From contig WQZB01000027.1 of assembly GCA_009780955.1 (NCBI GenBank), forward strand, positions 1-53,422: DNA of 53,422 nt. Reading direction: 5' to 3'. The notes beneath the pieces are model-generated. The model saw only the letters and a list, made by a program, of their open reading frames with translations, was not told where the DNA came from and searched no databases. The position numbers and the translations under genes are program-made. The first letter of the stretch is position 1; every line of letters starts with the position of its first letter. The DNA comes from Polyangiaceae bacterium. Lineage in GTDB: Bacteria; Myxococcota_A; Polyangia; Polyangiales; Polyangiaceae. Positions 25,485 through 37,026 of this stretch are shown one piece after another.

Positions 25485-26552
25485 ATGGAAAAGATGCGCG
25501 CGACCGTATTCGTCAACAAGGGGAAACTCGAGCTCCGCGAAGTCCCGCGCCCCGAGCCTGGCCATGGGCAAGCGCTCGTCAAAGTTACGCTAACGACCAT
25601 TTGCGGTACCGACATTCACATTCTGCGCGGTGAGTACCCCGTTTCGAGCGGGCTCACGATTGGTCATGAGCCGGTGGGTGTCGTCGAGGCGGTCGGCCCC
25701 GGCGTCAATGGCTTCGCGAAAGGCGACCGCGTCATCGTCGGTGCCATCACCCCGTGCGGGCAGTGTCGCGCGTGCTTATCGGGCAAAAGTTCACAATGCA
25801 GCCATGGTGGCGATGGGTACCAAGCCATGGGTGGTTGGCGCTTCGGCAACACGATCAACGGCTGCCAGGCCGACTATGTCCTCGTGCACGACGCACAAGC
25901 GAATCTCGCCAAAATTCCCCCCGACCTCACCGACGAAGACGTGCTGCTTTGCACAGACATCATGTCCACTGGTTTTGCCGCAGCCGAACACGGCGGCGTG
26001 CGCATTGGCGACTCCGTGGTCATCTTCGCGCAAGGTCCCATTGGCCTGTGCGCAACGGCGGGCGCGTGTCTCAGCGGCGCATCGTTCATCATCGCCGTTG
26101 AAGGCATCCCCAAGCGACAAGAAATGTCGCGCAAAATGGGCGCCAACGTTGTGCTCGATCCGAAGCAGCAAGACGTTGTCGCCGAAATCAAGCGTCTGAC
26201 GGGCGGCGGTGTCGATGTTGCAATCGAAGCGCTCGGCAAGCAAGTCACCTTCGAGTCGTGCGTTCGCAGCGTGCGCCCGGGCGGCACGGTTTCAAGCATT
26301 GGCGTTTACTCAGGACACCTCGAAATACCGCTCGAGGCCATCTCCGCCGGCCTCGGCGATCACACGATTCGCATGTCGCTCTGCCCGGGCGGCAAAGAAC
26401 GCATGCGACGACTCATGTCGGTCGTGGCCTCGAAGCGCTTTCCGTTCCGCGAGTTCGTCACGCACTCGTACCCGCTCGCGAACATCCTCGAGGCATACGA
26501 CTTGTTCAGCAACCAGCGCGACGGTGTTCTCAAAGTCGGCATTCGTCCGTGA
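25485..26552 (+). CDS. Zinc-dependent alcohol dehydrogenase
   Basis: 355 residues of the medium-chain dehydrogenase family. Catalytic zinc ligands are Cys40 (ICGTDIH) and His61-Glu62 (GHEPVG). Structural zinc is bound by Cys91, Cys94, Cys97 and Cys105 (PCGQCRACLSGKSSQC). The nucleotide fold includes VVIFAQGPIGLCATAGA. The GGWRFGNTINGCQADYV segment resembles the NAD(P)-dependent secondary alcohol dehydrogenases of clostridia, so secondary alcohols are a reasonable guess. ATG 25485 has GAGGGGG five bases upstream. The 205 bases before it hold nothing I recognise. Confidence 0.92.
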   Translation: MEKMRATVFVNKGKLELREVPRPEPGHGQALVKVTLTTICGTDIHILRGEYPVSSGLTIGHEPVGVVEAVGPGVNGFAKGDRVIVGAITPCGQCRACLSGKSSQCSHGGDGYQAMGGWRFGNTINGCQADYVLVHDAQANLAKIPPDLTDEDVLLCTDIMSTGFAAAEHGGVRIGDSVVIFAQGPIGLCATAGACLSGASFIIAVEGIPKRQEMSRKMGANVVLDPKQQDVVAEIKRLTGGGVDVAIEALGKQVTFESCVRSVRPGGTVSSIGVYSGHLEIPLEAISAGLGDHTIRMSLCPGGKERMRRLMSVVASKRFPFREFVTHSYPLANILEAYDLFSNQRDGVLKVGIRP

Positions 26553-26583
26553 TTCCGTGACACGGATCGCCGGCACGGCCAAA

Positions 26584-26604
26584 TGTACTCTCTAGCGTAG
26601 TACA
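26584..26604. promoter_or_regulatory. Inverted repeat upstream of the aldo/keto reductase
   Basis: TGTACT-N9-AGTACA, a perfect 6-bp dyad 51 bases before the reductase ATG. The half-site spacing of one helical turn plus suits a repressor or MerR-type site. No regulator gene is adjacent. Confidence 0.4.
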
Positions 26605-26624
26605 ACCAGCACATACCGAATGGA

Positions 26625-26656
26625 TGTATGGTGCCTCGCCAAGGAGGCACTATACA
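26625..26656 (+). promoter_or_regulatory. Hairpin burying the Shine-Dalgarno of the aldo/keto reductase
   Basis: TGTATGGTGCCTC (26625-26637) pairs with GAGGCACTATACA (26644-26656) in a 13-bp stem containing one G-T pair, with loop GCCAAG. The strand on the 3' side contains the GGAGG ribosome site, and the stem ends on the A of the start codon. This is either an mRNA structure that blocks initiation or a DNA operator overlapping the leader. Confidence 0.6.
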
Positions 26657-27630
26657 TGCAAACACGACGACTCGGCACGCTCACAGTTTCGGCCCTTGGC
26701 CTTGGCTGCATGGGCATGAGCGATTTTTATGGAGTCCGCGACGAGGCAGAGTCGATAAGGACGATCCACCGCGCCATCGAGCTCGGAATCAACTTGCTCG
26801 ACACCGCTGACATGTACGGTCCTCACACAAACGAACAGCTCGTGGGGCGCGCCATCAAAGGCTACCGCGACAAGGTCATTGTTGCCACCAAGTGCGGACT
26901 CGTACGAGGACCGAACGACACGCGCAGCGTCAACGGCAAGCCAGCATATATCAAAGCATCGTGCGACGGCAGCCTAGAGCGCCTCGGAATCGACGTCATC
27001 GATCTCTATCAGCTTCACCGTGTCGATCCTGAAACGCCCATCGAAGACAGCGTTGGCGCCATGGCCGATCTGGTGCGCGCCGGCAAAGTGCGAATGATTG
27101 GTCTTTCCGAAGCCAATGCTGCCACGCTGCGCCGTGGGCACGCCACCTATCCGCTCACGTCGGTGCAAAGTGAGTATTCCCTCTGGACGCGCGATCACGA
27201 GCCAGAGACTTTGGACGTTTGCCGTGAACTAGGCATCGGATTTCTCGCCTACAGCCCACTCGGGCGCGGCTTTCTCACCGGGCAGATCCGACGCTACGAA
27301 GACTTCGCGCCCGACGACATACGACGAACCTCGCCACGATTTCAGGGGGACAATTTCGCCAAGAACCTTGCACTCGTCGACGAGGTCGTTGCCATCGCGA
27401 AGGAAAAGGGCTGCACGGCTTCCCAGCTTGCGCTCGCGTGGGTGCTGTCGCGCGCCGATTTCATCGTGCCAATTCCGGGAACGAAACGCCGCACGTACCT
27501 CGAAGACAACGTTGGCGCGCTGAACGTGAAACTCACCGCCAAAGACATTCAACGCATCGAAACCGCGTTTCCAAAGGGCGCAGCGTCGGGCGCAAGGTAT
27601 CCCGCCGGCATGTTTATTCAAAAGAAATGA
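26656..27630 (+). CDS. Aldo/keto reductase
   Basis: A 324-residue TIM-barrel NADPH oxidoreductase. The N-terminus is [21 protein letters not shown]. The catalytic tetrad is visible as Asp and Tyr in [16 protein letters not shown], Lys in VIVATKCGL and His in LYQLHRVDP. The cofactor site near the C-terminus reads [17 protein letters not shown]. It is similar to the plant auxin-induced/YakC type. ATG 26656 follows GGAGG. The RBS lies in a strong hairpin and a second dyad lies upstream, so the gene is probably tightly regulated. Confidence 0.93.
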   Translation: MQTRRLGTLTVSALGLGCMGMSDFYGVRDEAESIRTIHRAIELGINLLDTADMYGPHTNEQLVGRAIKGYRDKVIVATKCGLVRGPNDTRSVNGKPAYIKASCDGSLERLGIDVIDLYQLHRVDPETPIEDSVGAMADLVRAGKVRMIGLSEANAATLRRGHATYPLTSVQSEYSLWTRDHEPETLDVCRELGIGFLAYSPLGRGFLTGQIRRYEDFAPDDIRRTSPRFQGDNFAKNLALVDEVVAIAKEKGCTASQLALAWVLSRADFIVPIPGTKRRTYLEDNVGALNVKLTAKDIQRIETAFPKGAASGARYPAGMFIQKK

Positions 27631-27664
27631 TGATGATCTAACGCTCGCCGCGATCGCGATATAG

Positions 27665-27785
27665 ACCGCTTTCAAGTTGACGCGAGGTCGAGGCGGCGGC
27701 GAGGAGCGGACCGGAACAGCCTGCTTCGGCTTTGAGGACCGCACCGCAGCCGCCGACGAAGAGATCGCGTCAAATCGAAAGCGGG
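27665..27785. repeat. Family 1 hairpin element, copy R6 (121 bp)
   Basis: Full-length forward copy, closest to the consensus I derived; only the last base differs (G for T). It lies between convergent genes: 34 bases after the reductase stop, and overlapping the end of the 27770 gene, whose last codons and stop it encodes. Left flank ATAG. Confidence 0.9.
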
Positions 27786-28489
27786 CGGCGGCGGCGTTTG
27801 TCGAAGATGCCGGACGAATCGCGCAGATCAGGAGCAGCAAGCAGCGCAGCCTCGGCGAGCAACACCGCTTGCCGACACGCGAGCTCGAGCCGCGTGGCCA
27901 CAGCTGCGAGCTCGCCTTCGAGCGCGCGCGTGTCCTCTTCGGACATCGGGGCAAACGACATCACACGATGCCAGTTATCGAACGCGCGCCTCAAGTCGGC
28001 AAGCGCGGAGGCGGCCGATGCGTACCTGTCGTCGGTGAGCATGCGCTTTGGGTAGCTGGCATCGAGCCTTCGTGCGAATTCCGTGCAAAATACATTGAAA
28101 TCGTCTCGGTTTGCGCGCCTCAAAGGCACAATCTTGAGATTCGCGTAAAGCGCCTCAAGAAGCGGAGATCGCTCGCCTGCTGCCTCGCGAATCGAACCAT
28201 GCAACGCCTCCACCGCATCGATGGCCGCGGCCTGCAAGACGCGCCCTCGCTCTTGCTTCACGGCTGCAAGCTCCGGCAAGTGCAGAAAGCGGTCTAGATC
28301 GTTATCGCTTTGCGGCGGATTCATTCCATCGAGCTCTTGCGCGAGGCACTGACGAGCAGACGCAAGCCACGAGGTTTCGCGCGCAAGTTCGGGCCGGTCC
28401 GCAAGCGCAGCCGCCGCGCCCTTGATTCGATGATCGAGCAGCTCGGCATAAACTACAAGATCAAATGCCTCGAGCAGAGTCATGGTCAT
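27770..28489 (-). CDS. Hypothetical helical protein
   Basis: 239 residues that I do not recognise. It is almost all alpha-helical by composition, with Ala/Leu/Arg-rich amphipathic segments (LADLRRAFDNWHRVM; ELAAVATRLELACRQAVLL). It has no signal peptide, no membrane helix and no obvious catalytic motif. The C-terminus KRRRRPLSI and the TGA stop come from repeat R6, so the gene was trimmed or extended by the insertion. It is divergent from a kinase gene 44 bases away. Confidence 0.65.
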   Translation of the reverse strand: MTMTLLEAFDLVVYAELLDHRIKGAAAALADRPELARETSWLASARQCLAQELDGMNPPQSDNDLDRFLHLPELAAVKQERGRVLQAAAIDAVEALHGSIREAAGERSPLLEALYANLKIVPLRRANRDDFNVFCTEFARRLDASYPKRMLTDDRYASAASALADLRRAFDNWHRVMSFAPMSEEDTRALEGELAAVATRLELACRQAVLLAEAALLAAPDLRDSSGIFDKRRRRPLSI

Positions 28490-28533
28490 GAGCCATCGCT
28501 TCCCTTAGCAAGACACGATGCTAGTTTCACAAT

Positions 28534-29856
28534 GTGCTTTTGCCTGGGCAATCGTTCGCTCGTTACGTGATTGAAGCGCCAATCGGCGAAGGCGGAATGG
28601 GTGAGGTGTACCGCGCTTACGACGAGAAGCTTCGCCGCAAAGTTGCGCTGAAAGTTTTGCACACGGATCTCGCCATACCCAACGCCGCGGCGCGCCTGGT
28701 GCGCGAAGCTCGCGCGGCCGCCGCGCTGTCGCATCCAAACACAGTTTCCATTTTCGATCTTGGCGAATACGACGGCCACATCTACCTCGTGATGGAGCTC
28801 GTGATTGGCGCGCCGCTACGCGCGTACATCGACGAACAAAGCGTGCCCATCACCCAGAAGCTTCGTTGGCTCGCCGGCGCGGCACGCGGAATCGGAGCCG
28901 CACACAAGGCGGGGCTCGTGCATCGCGACATCAAGCCGACCAACGTGATGGTGTCGAACGACGGCGTTGTCAAAGTACTCGACTTCGGGCTCGCCAAACC
29001 TATTGAGGCAGCGAGCTTGAATACCGATGTGGGCATGGTCGCCGGAACACCTCGTTACATGGCGCCGGAGCTTTTTACGGGCGCAAGTGCCAACGCAAAA
29101 AGCGATCAGTATTCGTTCGGCGTCATGGCATACGAGCTTCTTTCTGGGGGTGAGCATCCCAAGGCTTTTGGTCCTGTTCCAGCAGCACTCGACTCGATCG
29201 CGCCGGAGATCACACCCGCGATCGCTCGCCTTGTCGCGAGAACGTTGTCACGCGCGCCCGAAGACAGGTTCCCGACGATGAACGACGTTGCCATCGCGCT
29301 CGATCACGAGAGCGGCGTCGAGAGCAGCACAATCGCCGAGCCTCTGGAGGTAGACAACGGTGTAAGGAGCGAGGAGAGTTCCACGCTGCGTGAACCTCGC
29401 CCCGAGCACGCAGCCACGCCAAGCGCGTTCGCACCAACCGATCTCGCGATCCCAAGCCAAAGCCCAACGCTCACGGAGCACTTGGAGCCACGACGGCGTT
29501 CTGCGTTTTTCGGTCCAGCTGCTGCCTTTGCATTCGTCGTTTTCTGCGCCGCAGCAGCGAAGTTCTACGTGTTCGCAGATGATGCCGGCGGTGCGCTCTC
29601 CGCCCCTCCAGCAGCGGATTCGGACGCAAGCATGTCTCTCGATGCCGGCGACGAGGCTTGGGAGCTTCCAACATTCGTTGATTCTGCGATCAGCGTTGTA
29701 GGCGAAGACGCTGGCGACGCAGATGCCAGCGAGCTCGCAGACGCAGGGGAAAACCCCACGACGCAATCCGACGCAAGCTGGCGCGTTGTACCAATTGACG
29801 ACTTTGCCGATCCCTGGCTCAAGCCCAAAGACAAAGCGAGCACCCCACCAAGTGAT

Positions 29857-29865
<9 letters not shown>
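28534..29865 (+). CDS. Membrane-anchored Ser/Thr protein kinase
   Basis: 443 residues with a complete Hanks-type kinase: IGEGGMGEVYRAYD (Gly loop), KVALKVLH (Lys), VHRDIKPTNVMVS near 130, DFGLAKP, and GTPRYMAPELFTG. After a Ser/Glu-rich linker a single membrane helix (AAAFAFVVFCAAAAKFYVF) separates it from an Asp/Ala-rich extracytoplasmic tail of about 100 residues. It begins at GTG 28534. No Shine-Dalgarno sequence is obvious. The 3' end overlaps the convergent trpS stop by nine bases. Confidence 0.92.
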
Positions 29866-32422
<2,557 letters not shown>

Positions 32423-32426
32423 CGAG

Positions 32427-33044
32427 GTGACGCACCGGTTCCTTCGATTCGTGCTTTCGATGACGCCGATTGCGCTTGCCGGGCTAGGCGTGATTGCGAG
32501 CGCGTGCAACGCATGCGGCCGCAATCCGAGCAGCAGTTCAAACGCGCCATCCGCCGAGGCGGCAGCGGCCAACGCGGCGCGCACTTCAGCGCCTGCCGAC
32601 GCGGGCCCCGTCGCCGTGCGCGACGTGGCGCTGTGGACGCACGCAAAAGACGGCAACATAGAAGATTTGGCCGCGCTCGCCACACATGAAGGGGCAGCCG
32701 GGCTCGTCGAGGCAGCAGCAGACCCTGAACTTCGCGCGACGGCTCTGCGCGCGATGGGCGCGGCTCCAGGATACGCGCAAACGCCATTCCTCGCGCAAGT
32801 GGCCGCTGGCAAGAGCACCGACGACGCGCGCCTTGCACTCGATGCGCTGATTGAAATCGCTGAGAGGGTGCGCCGCCAAGACGACGCCGAAGACGCGGGC
32901 GAGCTACGAGAAGCGTGCGAGCAAATCCTTGCACTTGCCAAAGACACGAAGCAGCCAAACGATCGGCGCGTGCCGGCAATCCGTGCGCTGCGAATGCTGC
33001 CGTGCCCCAAAACTGGCATACCAACAGAACTAGATGCGCGCTAA
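32427..33044 (+). CDS. Lipoprotein with HEAT-like helices
   Basis: 205 residues. The hydrophobic start LSMTPIALAGLGVIASAC is a signal peptide with a lipobox, followed by a Ser/Ala linker. The rest is helical, with short repeats (LAALATHEGAAGLVEAAADP; DARLALDALIEIAERV) like HEAT/Armadillo repeats. GTG 32427 is chosen; ATG 32406 would overlap thiC. The 3' end overlaps bioB by 11 bases, so thiC, this gene and bioB probably form one transcript. No function is assignable. Confidence 0.65.
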   Translation: MTHRFLRFVLSMTPIALAGLGVIASACNACGRNPSSSSNAPSAEAAAANAARTSAPADAGPVAVRDVALWTHAKDGNIEDLAALATHEGAAGLVEAAADPELRATALRAMGAAPGYAQTPFLAQVAAGKSTDDARLALDALIEIAERVRRQDDAEDAGELREACEQILALAKDTKQPNDRRVPAIRALRMLPCPKTGIPTELDAR

Positions 33045-34026
33045 CGTCATCGCACAAATGTCCGAAAATTGCGCTGCCCGAAGCTTCACTCGCGAATACG
33101 TTCGCGCCCTCTACGACAAGCCCCTGTTGCCGCTCATCGACGAAGCGCGCCGCACCCACCTTCTTCATCACCCTGACAACGAAGTCGAACTTTGCACATT
33201 GCTTAGCGTGAAAACCGGCGGCTGCTCGGAAAACTGCGGCTACTGCTCGCAGTCGAATCACCACGAAACTAAAGTCAACGCCGAGAAAATCGCCGACCTC
33301 GACGAAGTGATGGGCAGCGCACGGCGCGCGAAAGAAATCGGCACAACGCGCCTCTGCATGGGCGTTGCTTGGCGCGAGGCGAAAGACGGCCCCGCGTTTG
33401 ACCGCATTCTCACAATGGTCAGTCGCGTCAAAGAATTGGGGCTCGAAACATGCCTCACCGCGGGCATGCTCACCTACGCACAAGCCATGCGCCTGAAAGA
33501 AGCCGGGCTCGACATGTACAACCACAATCTCGACACGAGCCGCGAGCACTACCCGTCGATTGTCTCGACGCGCAGCTACGACGACCGGCTGCGCACGCTC
33601 GCAACCCTCCGCGAGGCCGGCATCAAGGCTTGCTCAGGAGGGATCATCGGCATGGGAGAAAGCGCCGGCGACCGCTGCGAAATGCTCCGCACGCTCGCGA
33701 ATCTCGATCCGCCACCGGAAAGCGTGCCCATCAACGCACTTGTTCCTGTAGAAGGCACGCCGCTCGAGCATATGCCGCCCGTCGATCCCCTCGATCTCGT
33801 GCGCACAATTGCCGTTGCGCGCATCCTTATGCCCAAAGCGCGCGTGCGCCTTTCAGCAGGTCGCTCGTCCTTGTCGCGCGAAGCGCAACTCATGTGCATG
33901 CTCGCAGGCGCCAACTCGATTTTCTTCGGCGACAAACTCCTCACGACGCCGAATTCAAACGAGAGCGATGATCTCGATTTGCTGCGTGCCGCCGGCCTGA
34001 AGGCCATGACACAACCGGCGTTGTAA
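33034..34026 (+). CDS. bioB: Biotin synthase
   Basis: A 330-residue radical-SAM enzyme inserting sulfur into dethiobiotin. The cluster motif is Cys64, Cys68, Cys71 (GGCSENCGYCSQS). Other BioB runs are AGLDMYNHNLDTS, GGIIGMGES, and NALVPVEGTPLE; the C-terminal ANSIFFGDKLLTT is diagnostic. Start ATG 33034, or ATG 33058. The stop codon TAA is in GTAAGGGC, a variant of the family 2 clamp. No other bio genes are in the window. Confidence 0.97.
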   Translation: MRANVIAQMSENCAARSFTREYVRALYDKPLLPLIDEARRTHLLHHPDNEVELCTLLSVKTGGCSENCGYCSQSNHHETKVNAEKIADLDEVMGSARRAKEIGTTRLCMGVAWREAKDGPAFDRILTMVSRVKELGLETCLTAGMLTYAQAMRLKEAGLDMYNHNLDTSREHYPSIVSTRSYDDRLRTLATLREAGIKACSGGIIGMGESAGDRCEMLRTLANLDPPPESVPINALVPVEGTPLEHMPPVDPLDLVRTIAVARILMPKARVRLSAGRSSLSREAQLMCMLAGANSIFFGDKLLTTPNSNESDDLDLLRAAGLKAMTQPAL

Positions 34027-34110
34027 GGGCACGATTCATTCGGGCGCCATAAATGGCGCCCCTACGATGCGTTTTTCTGGTTGTAGGGGCGCGATTCATC
34101 GCGCCCTAAT
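34023..34110. repeat. Family 2 composite hairpins, locus B
   Basis: Two hairpins in opposite linker orientation to locus A. The first is GGGCGCCAT/ATGGCGCCC at 34042-34061 (loop AA). The second is GGGCGCGAT/ATCGCGCCC at 34087-34106 (loop TC). The clamps are CCCCTAC and GTAGGGG, with the linker GATGCGTTTTTCTGGTT between. The locus fills the space between convergent bioB and a glycosyltransferase gene. Confidence 0.85.
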
Positions 34111-34117
34111 GCCGCGG

Positions 34118-35551
34118 TCAACCGCCGATCTGCGGGTGAACGCGCCTCTTCTTCTTGTGCGGCTCGCTCGACGGACGAACGTGGCCCGCAAGGTATACGC
34201 CGCCATTGAATGTCGACCACGTGCGGAAGTGCTGAAACGTGGTCATCCACTGGAGCAAGCGCGGGCCCTCCATAGCCGGGCGAATGCCACACGCGGCTGC
34301 GTGCTCTTGCGCGTGCCGGAATGCTTCCGCCATGCGGTGCTGCACGGCAAAAGGAGAGCTCTGTTCACGGGCGATCTTCGATGCGGTTTTGCCAAGGTGT
34401 GCGCGCTGTTGCGGGTTCGAGAGAAGATCGAGCACGGCTCGTCCGAACGCGGCATCGGCATCGCGCTCGCCGAGCGAGCCCTTGCCTGGCGAAAGCAATA
34501 CGCCATTGACCCGATCTTTGATCTGCGAGCTGACCCCCATGCCGTCAGCGAAAGCAACCGTGGGCGTACCGCACCAAAGTGCCTCGCCGAGAACGTTGCC
34601 GTACGTCTCGCTGAGCGAAGCATGCAGGAAGACGTCGGCGTACGCGTAGTAATCCGGCATTTGCGTAAATGACACTTCGCCTGGGAAAAAGACGCGATCG
34701 CCGACGCCTTCTTCGCATGCCACACGCTTGTAGTAGGCCGTGTCTGGGCCTTCGCCAAGCAACGTTAGGGTGGCCTCTCGATCGACCGATGCCACATGGT
34801 TGGCGAAAATGCGAATGACTCGATCTTGAGCCTTTTCACGCGTATGGCGGCCCGCGCAAAGCAGCCGTGCGCCACTCCACGCCGCGGGGCTAGCGCCGCT
34901 CAAATGTGCAAAAGGATCGGGGCCGAGCGGCTTGTCGAAAATCTCGGGCTGCACCGCGCGCGGGATCACATGGATGGGCGCGGTGACGCCACGCTCGCGC
35001 CAGTACGACCGCAAGCCTTCCGACAAGACAACGAGGCCGTCGGAGTTGTTGTAGATGTTCGAGAAGAGTTTTTCGTACGGCCGCTTGAGCGTGAGCTCGA
35101 GACCCGCATTGACCCAACCGAGCTTCGCAAGACGCTCGGGCAAAAGCACGTCGTAGGCCGCTGCAAGATGCGTGGTGTTTACACAGAGCAGCGGCGTGCC
35201 GCGCATTTTGCGAAGCCACACGCCGAACTCGAGAAGCAGGCTCGTGGTTTGCGCGAAAACGAGATCGAAGTTCCAGCGACTCGCGTCGTAAACCCATGCT
35301 TCGAGAGGAAGCGGAAGATAAACACCTGGATAAGTTTTTAGTGGCACGCTTGGAAGCGCAACGGTACCTGGAGCAAGCTCATCGGGCGTTGCGTCGGGAT
35401 CCTCAGGGCCGATCAGTGTGACCTCGTGACCACACCGACGCAATTCTTGATACAGGAACCGTGTCTGGAACGCTGCACCGTTGGCATAGGGAATACGGGT
35501 GAAGTCACTGAGAATGGCAACGCTGAGCGGGCGGCCGTGCCGTGCCGACAA
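34118..35551 (-). CDS. Glycosyltransferase family 4-like protein
   Basis: A GT-B fold. The N-terminal half starts SVAILSDFTRIPYANGAAFQ and continues with RFLYQELRRCGHEVTLIGPE. The C-terminal half has ARLLCAGRHTREKAQDRVI, LTLLGEGPD and SLSETYGNVLGEALWCGTP (Glu-x7-Glu). A Lys/Arg tail (KKKRRVHPQ) ends it. The start is doubtful. An ATG at 35737 exists, but its first residues are antisense to the clear start of the divergent glycosyltransferase, so I use TTG 35551. It probably acts in polysaccharide or glycolipid synthesis. Confidence 0.8.
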   Translation of the reverse strand: MSARHGRPLSVAILSDFTRIPYANGAAFQTRFLYQELRRCGHEVTLIGPEDPDATPDELAPGTVALPSVPLKTYPGVYLPLPLEAWVYDASRWNFDLVFAQTTSLLLEFGVWLRKMRGTPLLCVNTTHLAAAYDVLLPERLAKLGWVNAGLELTLKRPYEKLFSNIYNNSDGLVVLSEGLRSYWRERGVTAPIHVIPRAVQPEIFDKPLGPDPFAHLSGASPAAWSGARLLCAGRHTREKAQDRVIRIFANHVASVDREATLTLLGEGPDTAYYKRVACEEGVGDRVFFPGEVSFTQMPDYYAYADVFLHASLSETYGNVLGEALWCGTPTVAFADGMGVSSQIKDRVNGVLLSPGKGSLGERDADAAFGRAVLDLLSNPQQRAHLGKTASKIAREQSSPFAVQHRMAEAFRHAQEHAAACGIRPAMEGPRLLQWMTTFQHFRTWSTFNGGVYLAGHVRPSSEPHKKKRRVHPQIGG

Positions 35552-35677
35552 AGCAGCGAACGGGGCTTCGCGAGAGCCCGTTTCGAGCCGATCGAGCGAT
35601 GAAAACGCCGATTGTTGGGCAAAGCCACTCCGCGTACGAGCTTGCGCATGCGGCGGCGTGCTAACGGGAGCCGCGCC

Positions 35678-36940
35678 ATGAAGATTGTCGACGTAACCGA
35701 ATTCTATTCCGATAGAGGCGGCGGTGTTCGAAGCCATTTGTCGCTCAAAGGTCACATTCTGTGCCAACTGGGACACGACCACGTCGTTCTTGCCCCTGGA
35801 AGGCAGGACTCAGTCAATACGGTCGAGACCGCCGGAAGCGATGGCGGGCGAGCACGTGTCATTCGCATTGGGGGGCCGGCCTCTCCTTACGATGCGAGTT
35901 ACCATCTGCTCGCCCGATTCGACAAGATTCGGGCGATCGTTGCTCGAGAAAAACCCGATGTTCTTGAAATCCACTCGCCGTACTTGGCCGCACTCGGAGC
36001 GCTACGAGTGTCGCCACACCACTATGGCATTCGCACCTTTCAGTGGCACTCCGACTTCATCGATACGTACGCCGGAGTGCTTGCAGCATCCGTAGCAGGC
36101 AGAAGCGGCCCGCTTGGCCCCTCTTTCGCGCGCGTCCTTGGGCCGGCAACGCGTCCGCTTTGGGGCTTGGTGCGCGGCATTGCTCGGAGGTGCAGCGCAA
36201 CTTTGGTCGCATCCCAATGGCAAGTCGACAAGCTTACCCTGCACGGTGTTCCGCGCGTAAGGCGCGTTCCGTTCGGCATCGAACACACGATTTTTCAGCC
36301 GAGCGCGCGCAGTCGGCAAGCACGACGCGAGCTTTTGGCACTTGCAGGGCGCGATGCGAACGCAGAAACGACGGTGCTCGTCGGCGTTGGGCGCTTCGCG
36401 GTCGAGAAGCGGTGGGATGTCGTCATCGACGCTTTCCTTCGCATTCGAAGCGATCCACGTGTTCAACAAGCGCGCGATGCCATTCTCGTTTTGTTCGGTG
36501 ACGGACCCGAACGCGATCGAATGAAAGCACGCGCAAGCCACTCCGCCGACGTGATCATGCCGGGGTTCGTGAAAGACCGCAAAGAGCTCGCGCGCATGCT
36601 TGCAAGCGCCGACGCGCTCGTGCACGGCTGCCCGTTCGAGACCTTCGGTCTTGGCATCGCAGAAGCAATGAGTTGTGGGGTGCCGTGCGTTGTGCCCGAC
36701 CAGGGGGGCGCTGCCGAAATGTACATTCCGGAAGCCTGTGAAAAGTACATTTCGGGCGACGCGAGCGCATGTGCACTGGCGGTGCTTTCGCTCATCGACC
36801 GGCTGCGTACAAACGCGCCTGCCATGCGCGATGCAGCGGCCAACGCGGCGCGCAAGCTACCGAGCGTGCGCGAGCAGTTCGAACGCCAAATGGCACTTTA
36901 CGACGAACTGACGCGCGGCATTTGTCGTCGCGGCCCCTGA
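35678..36940 (+). CDS. Glycosyltransferase family 4 protein
   Basis: A 420-residue GT-B enzyme. MKIVDVTEFYSDRGGGVRSH and HILCQLGHDHVVLAPG form the acceptor domain. Donor-domain motifs are LVGVGRFAVEKRWDVVIDAF, LVLFGDGPERD and PFETFGLGIAEAMSCGVPCV (Glu-x7-Glu). ATG 35678 is preceded by GGGAG eight bases upstream. It resembles glucosyl or mannosyl transferases of cell-envelope sugars; the substrate is not deducible. It is divergent from another glycosyltransferase, suggesting a two-gene module. Confidence 0.9.
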   Translation: MKIVDVTEFYSDRGGGVRSHLSLKGHILCQLGHDHVVLAPGRQDSVNTVETAGSDGGRARVIRIGGPASPYDASYHLLARFDKIRAIVAREKPDVLEIHSPYLAALGALRVSPHHYGIRTFQWHSDFIDTYAGVLAASVAGRSGPLGPSFARVLGPATRPLWGLVRGIARRCSATLVASQWQVDKLTLHGVPRVRRVPFGIEHTIFQPSARSRQARRELLALAGRDANAETTVLVGVGRFAVEKRWDVVIDAFLRIRSDPRVQQARDAILVLFGDGPERDRMKARASHSADVIMPGFVKDRKELARMLASADALVHGCPFETFGLGIAEAMSCGVPCVVPDQGGAAEMYIPEACEKYISGDASACALAVLSLIDRLRTNAPAMRDAAANAARKLPSVREQFERQMALYDELTRGICRRGP

Positions 36941-37026
36941 TCTCTTCCCCCAACGGCGCGCGTGAACTACGAACGGCTTTACGCAAGCGCCTTTGCCCTC
37001 ACACCGAAGTCGCTGCGCAAGATCTC

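Noticed and set aside
27661-27790. A small conserved peptide gene within the family 1 element
   Set aside because: One reverse frame is open in several copies (for example RFRFDAISS...RPRVNLKAV), but there is no common start codon or ribosome site and the sequence is explained by hairpin arms. Substitution patterns in many copies would be needed to revive it.
36769-37026. Longer N-terminus for pdhA
   Set aside because: This frame overlaps the 3' end of the glycosyltransferase gene, is Arg-rich and has no E1 alpha similarity before ATG 37027.
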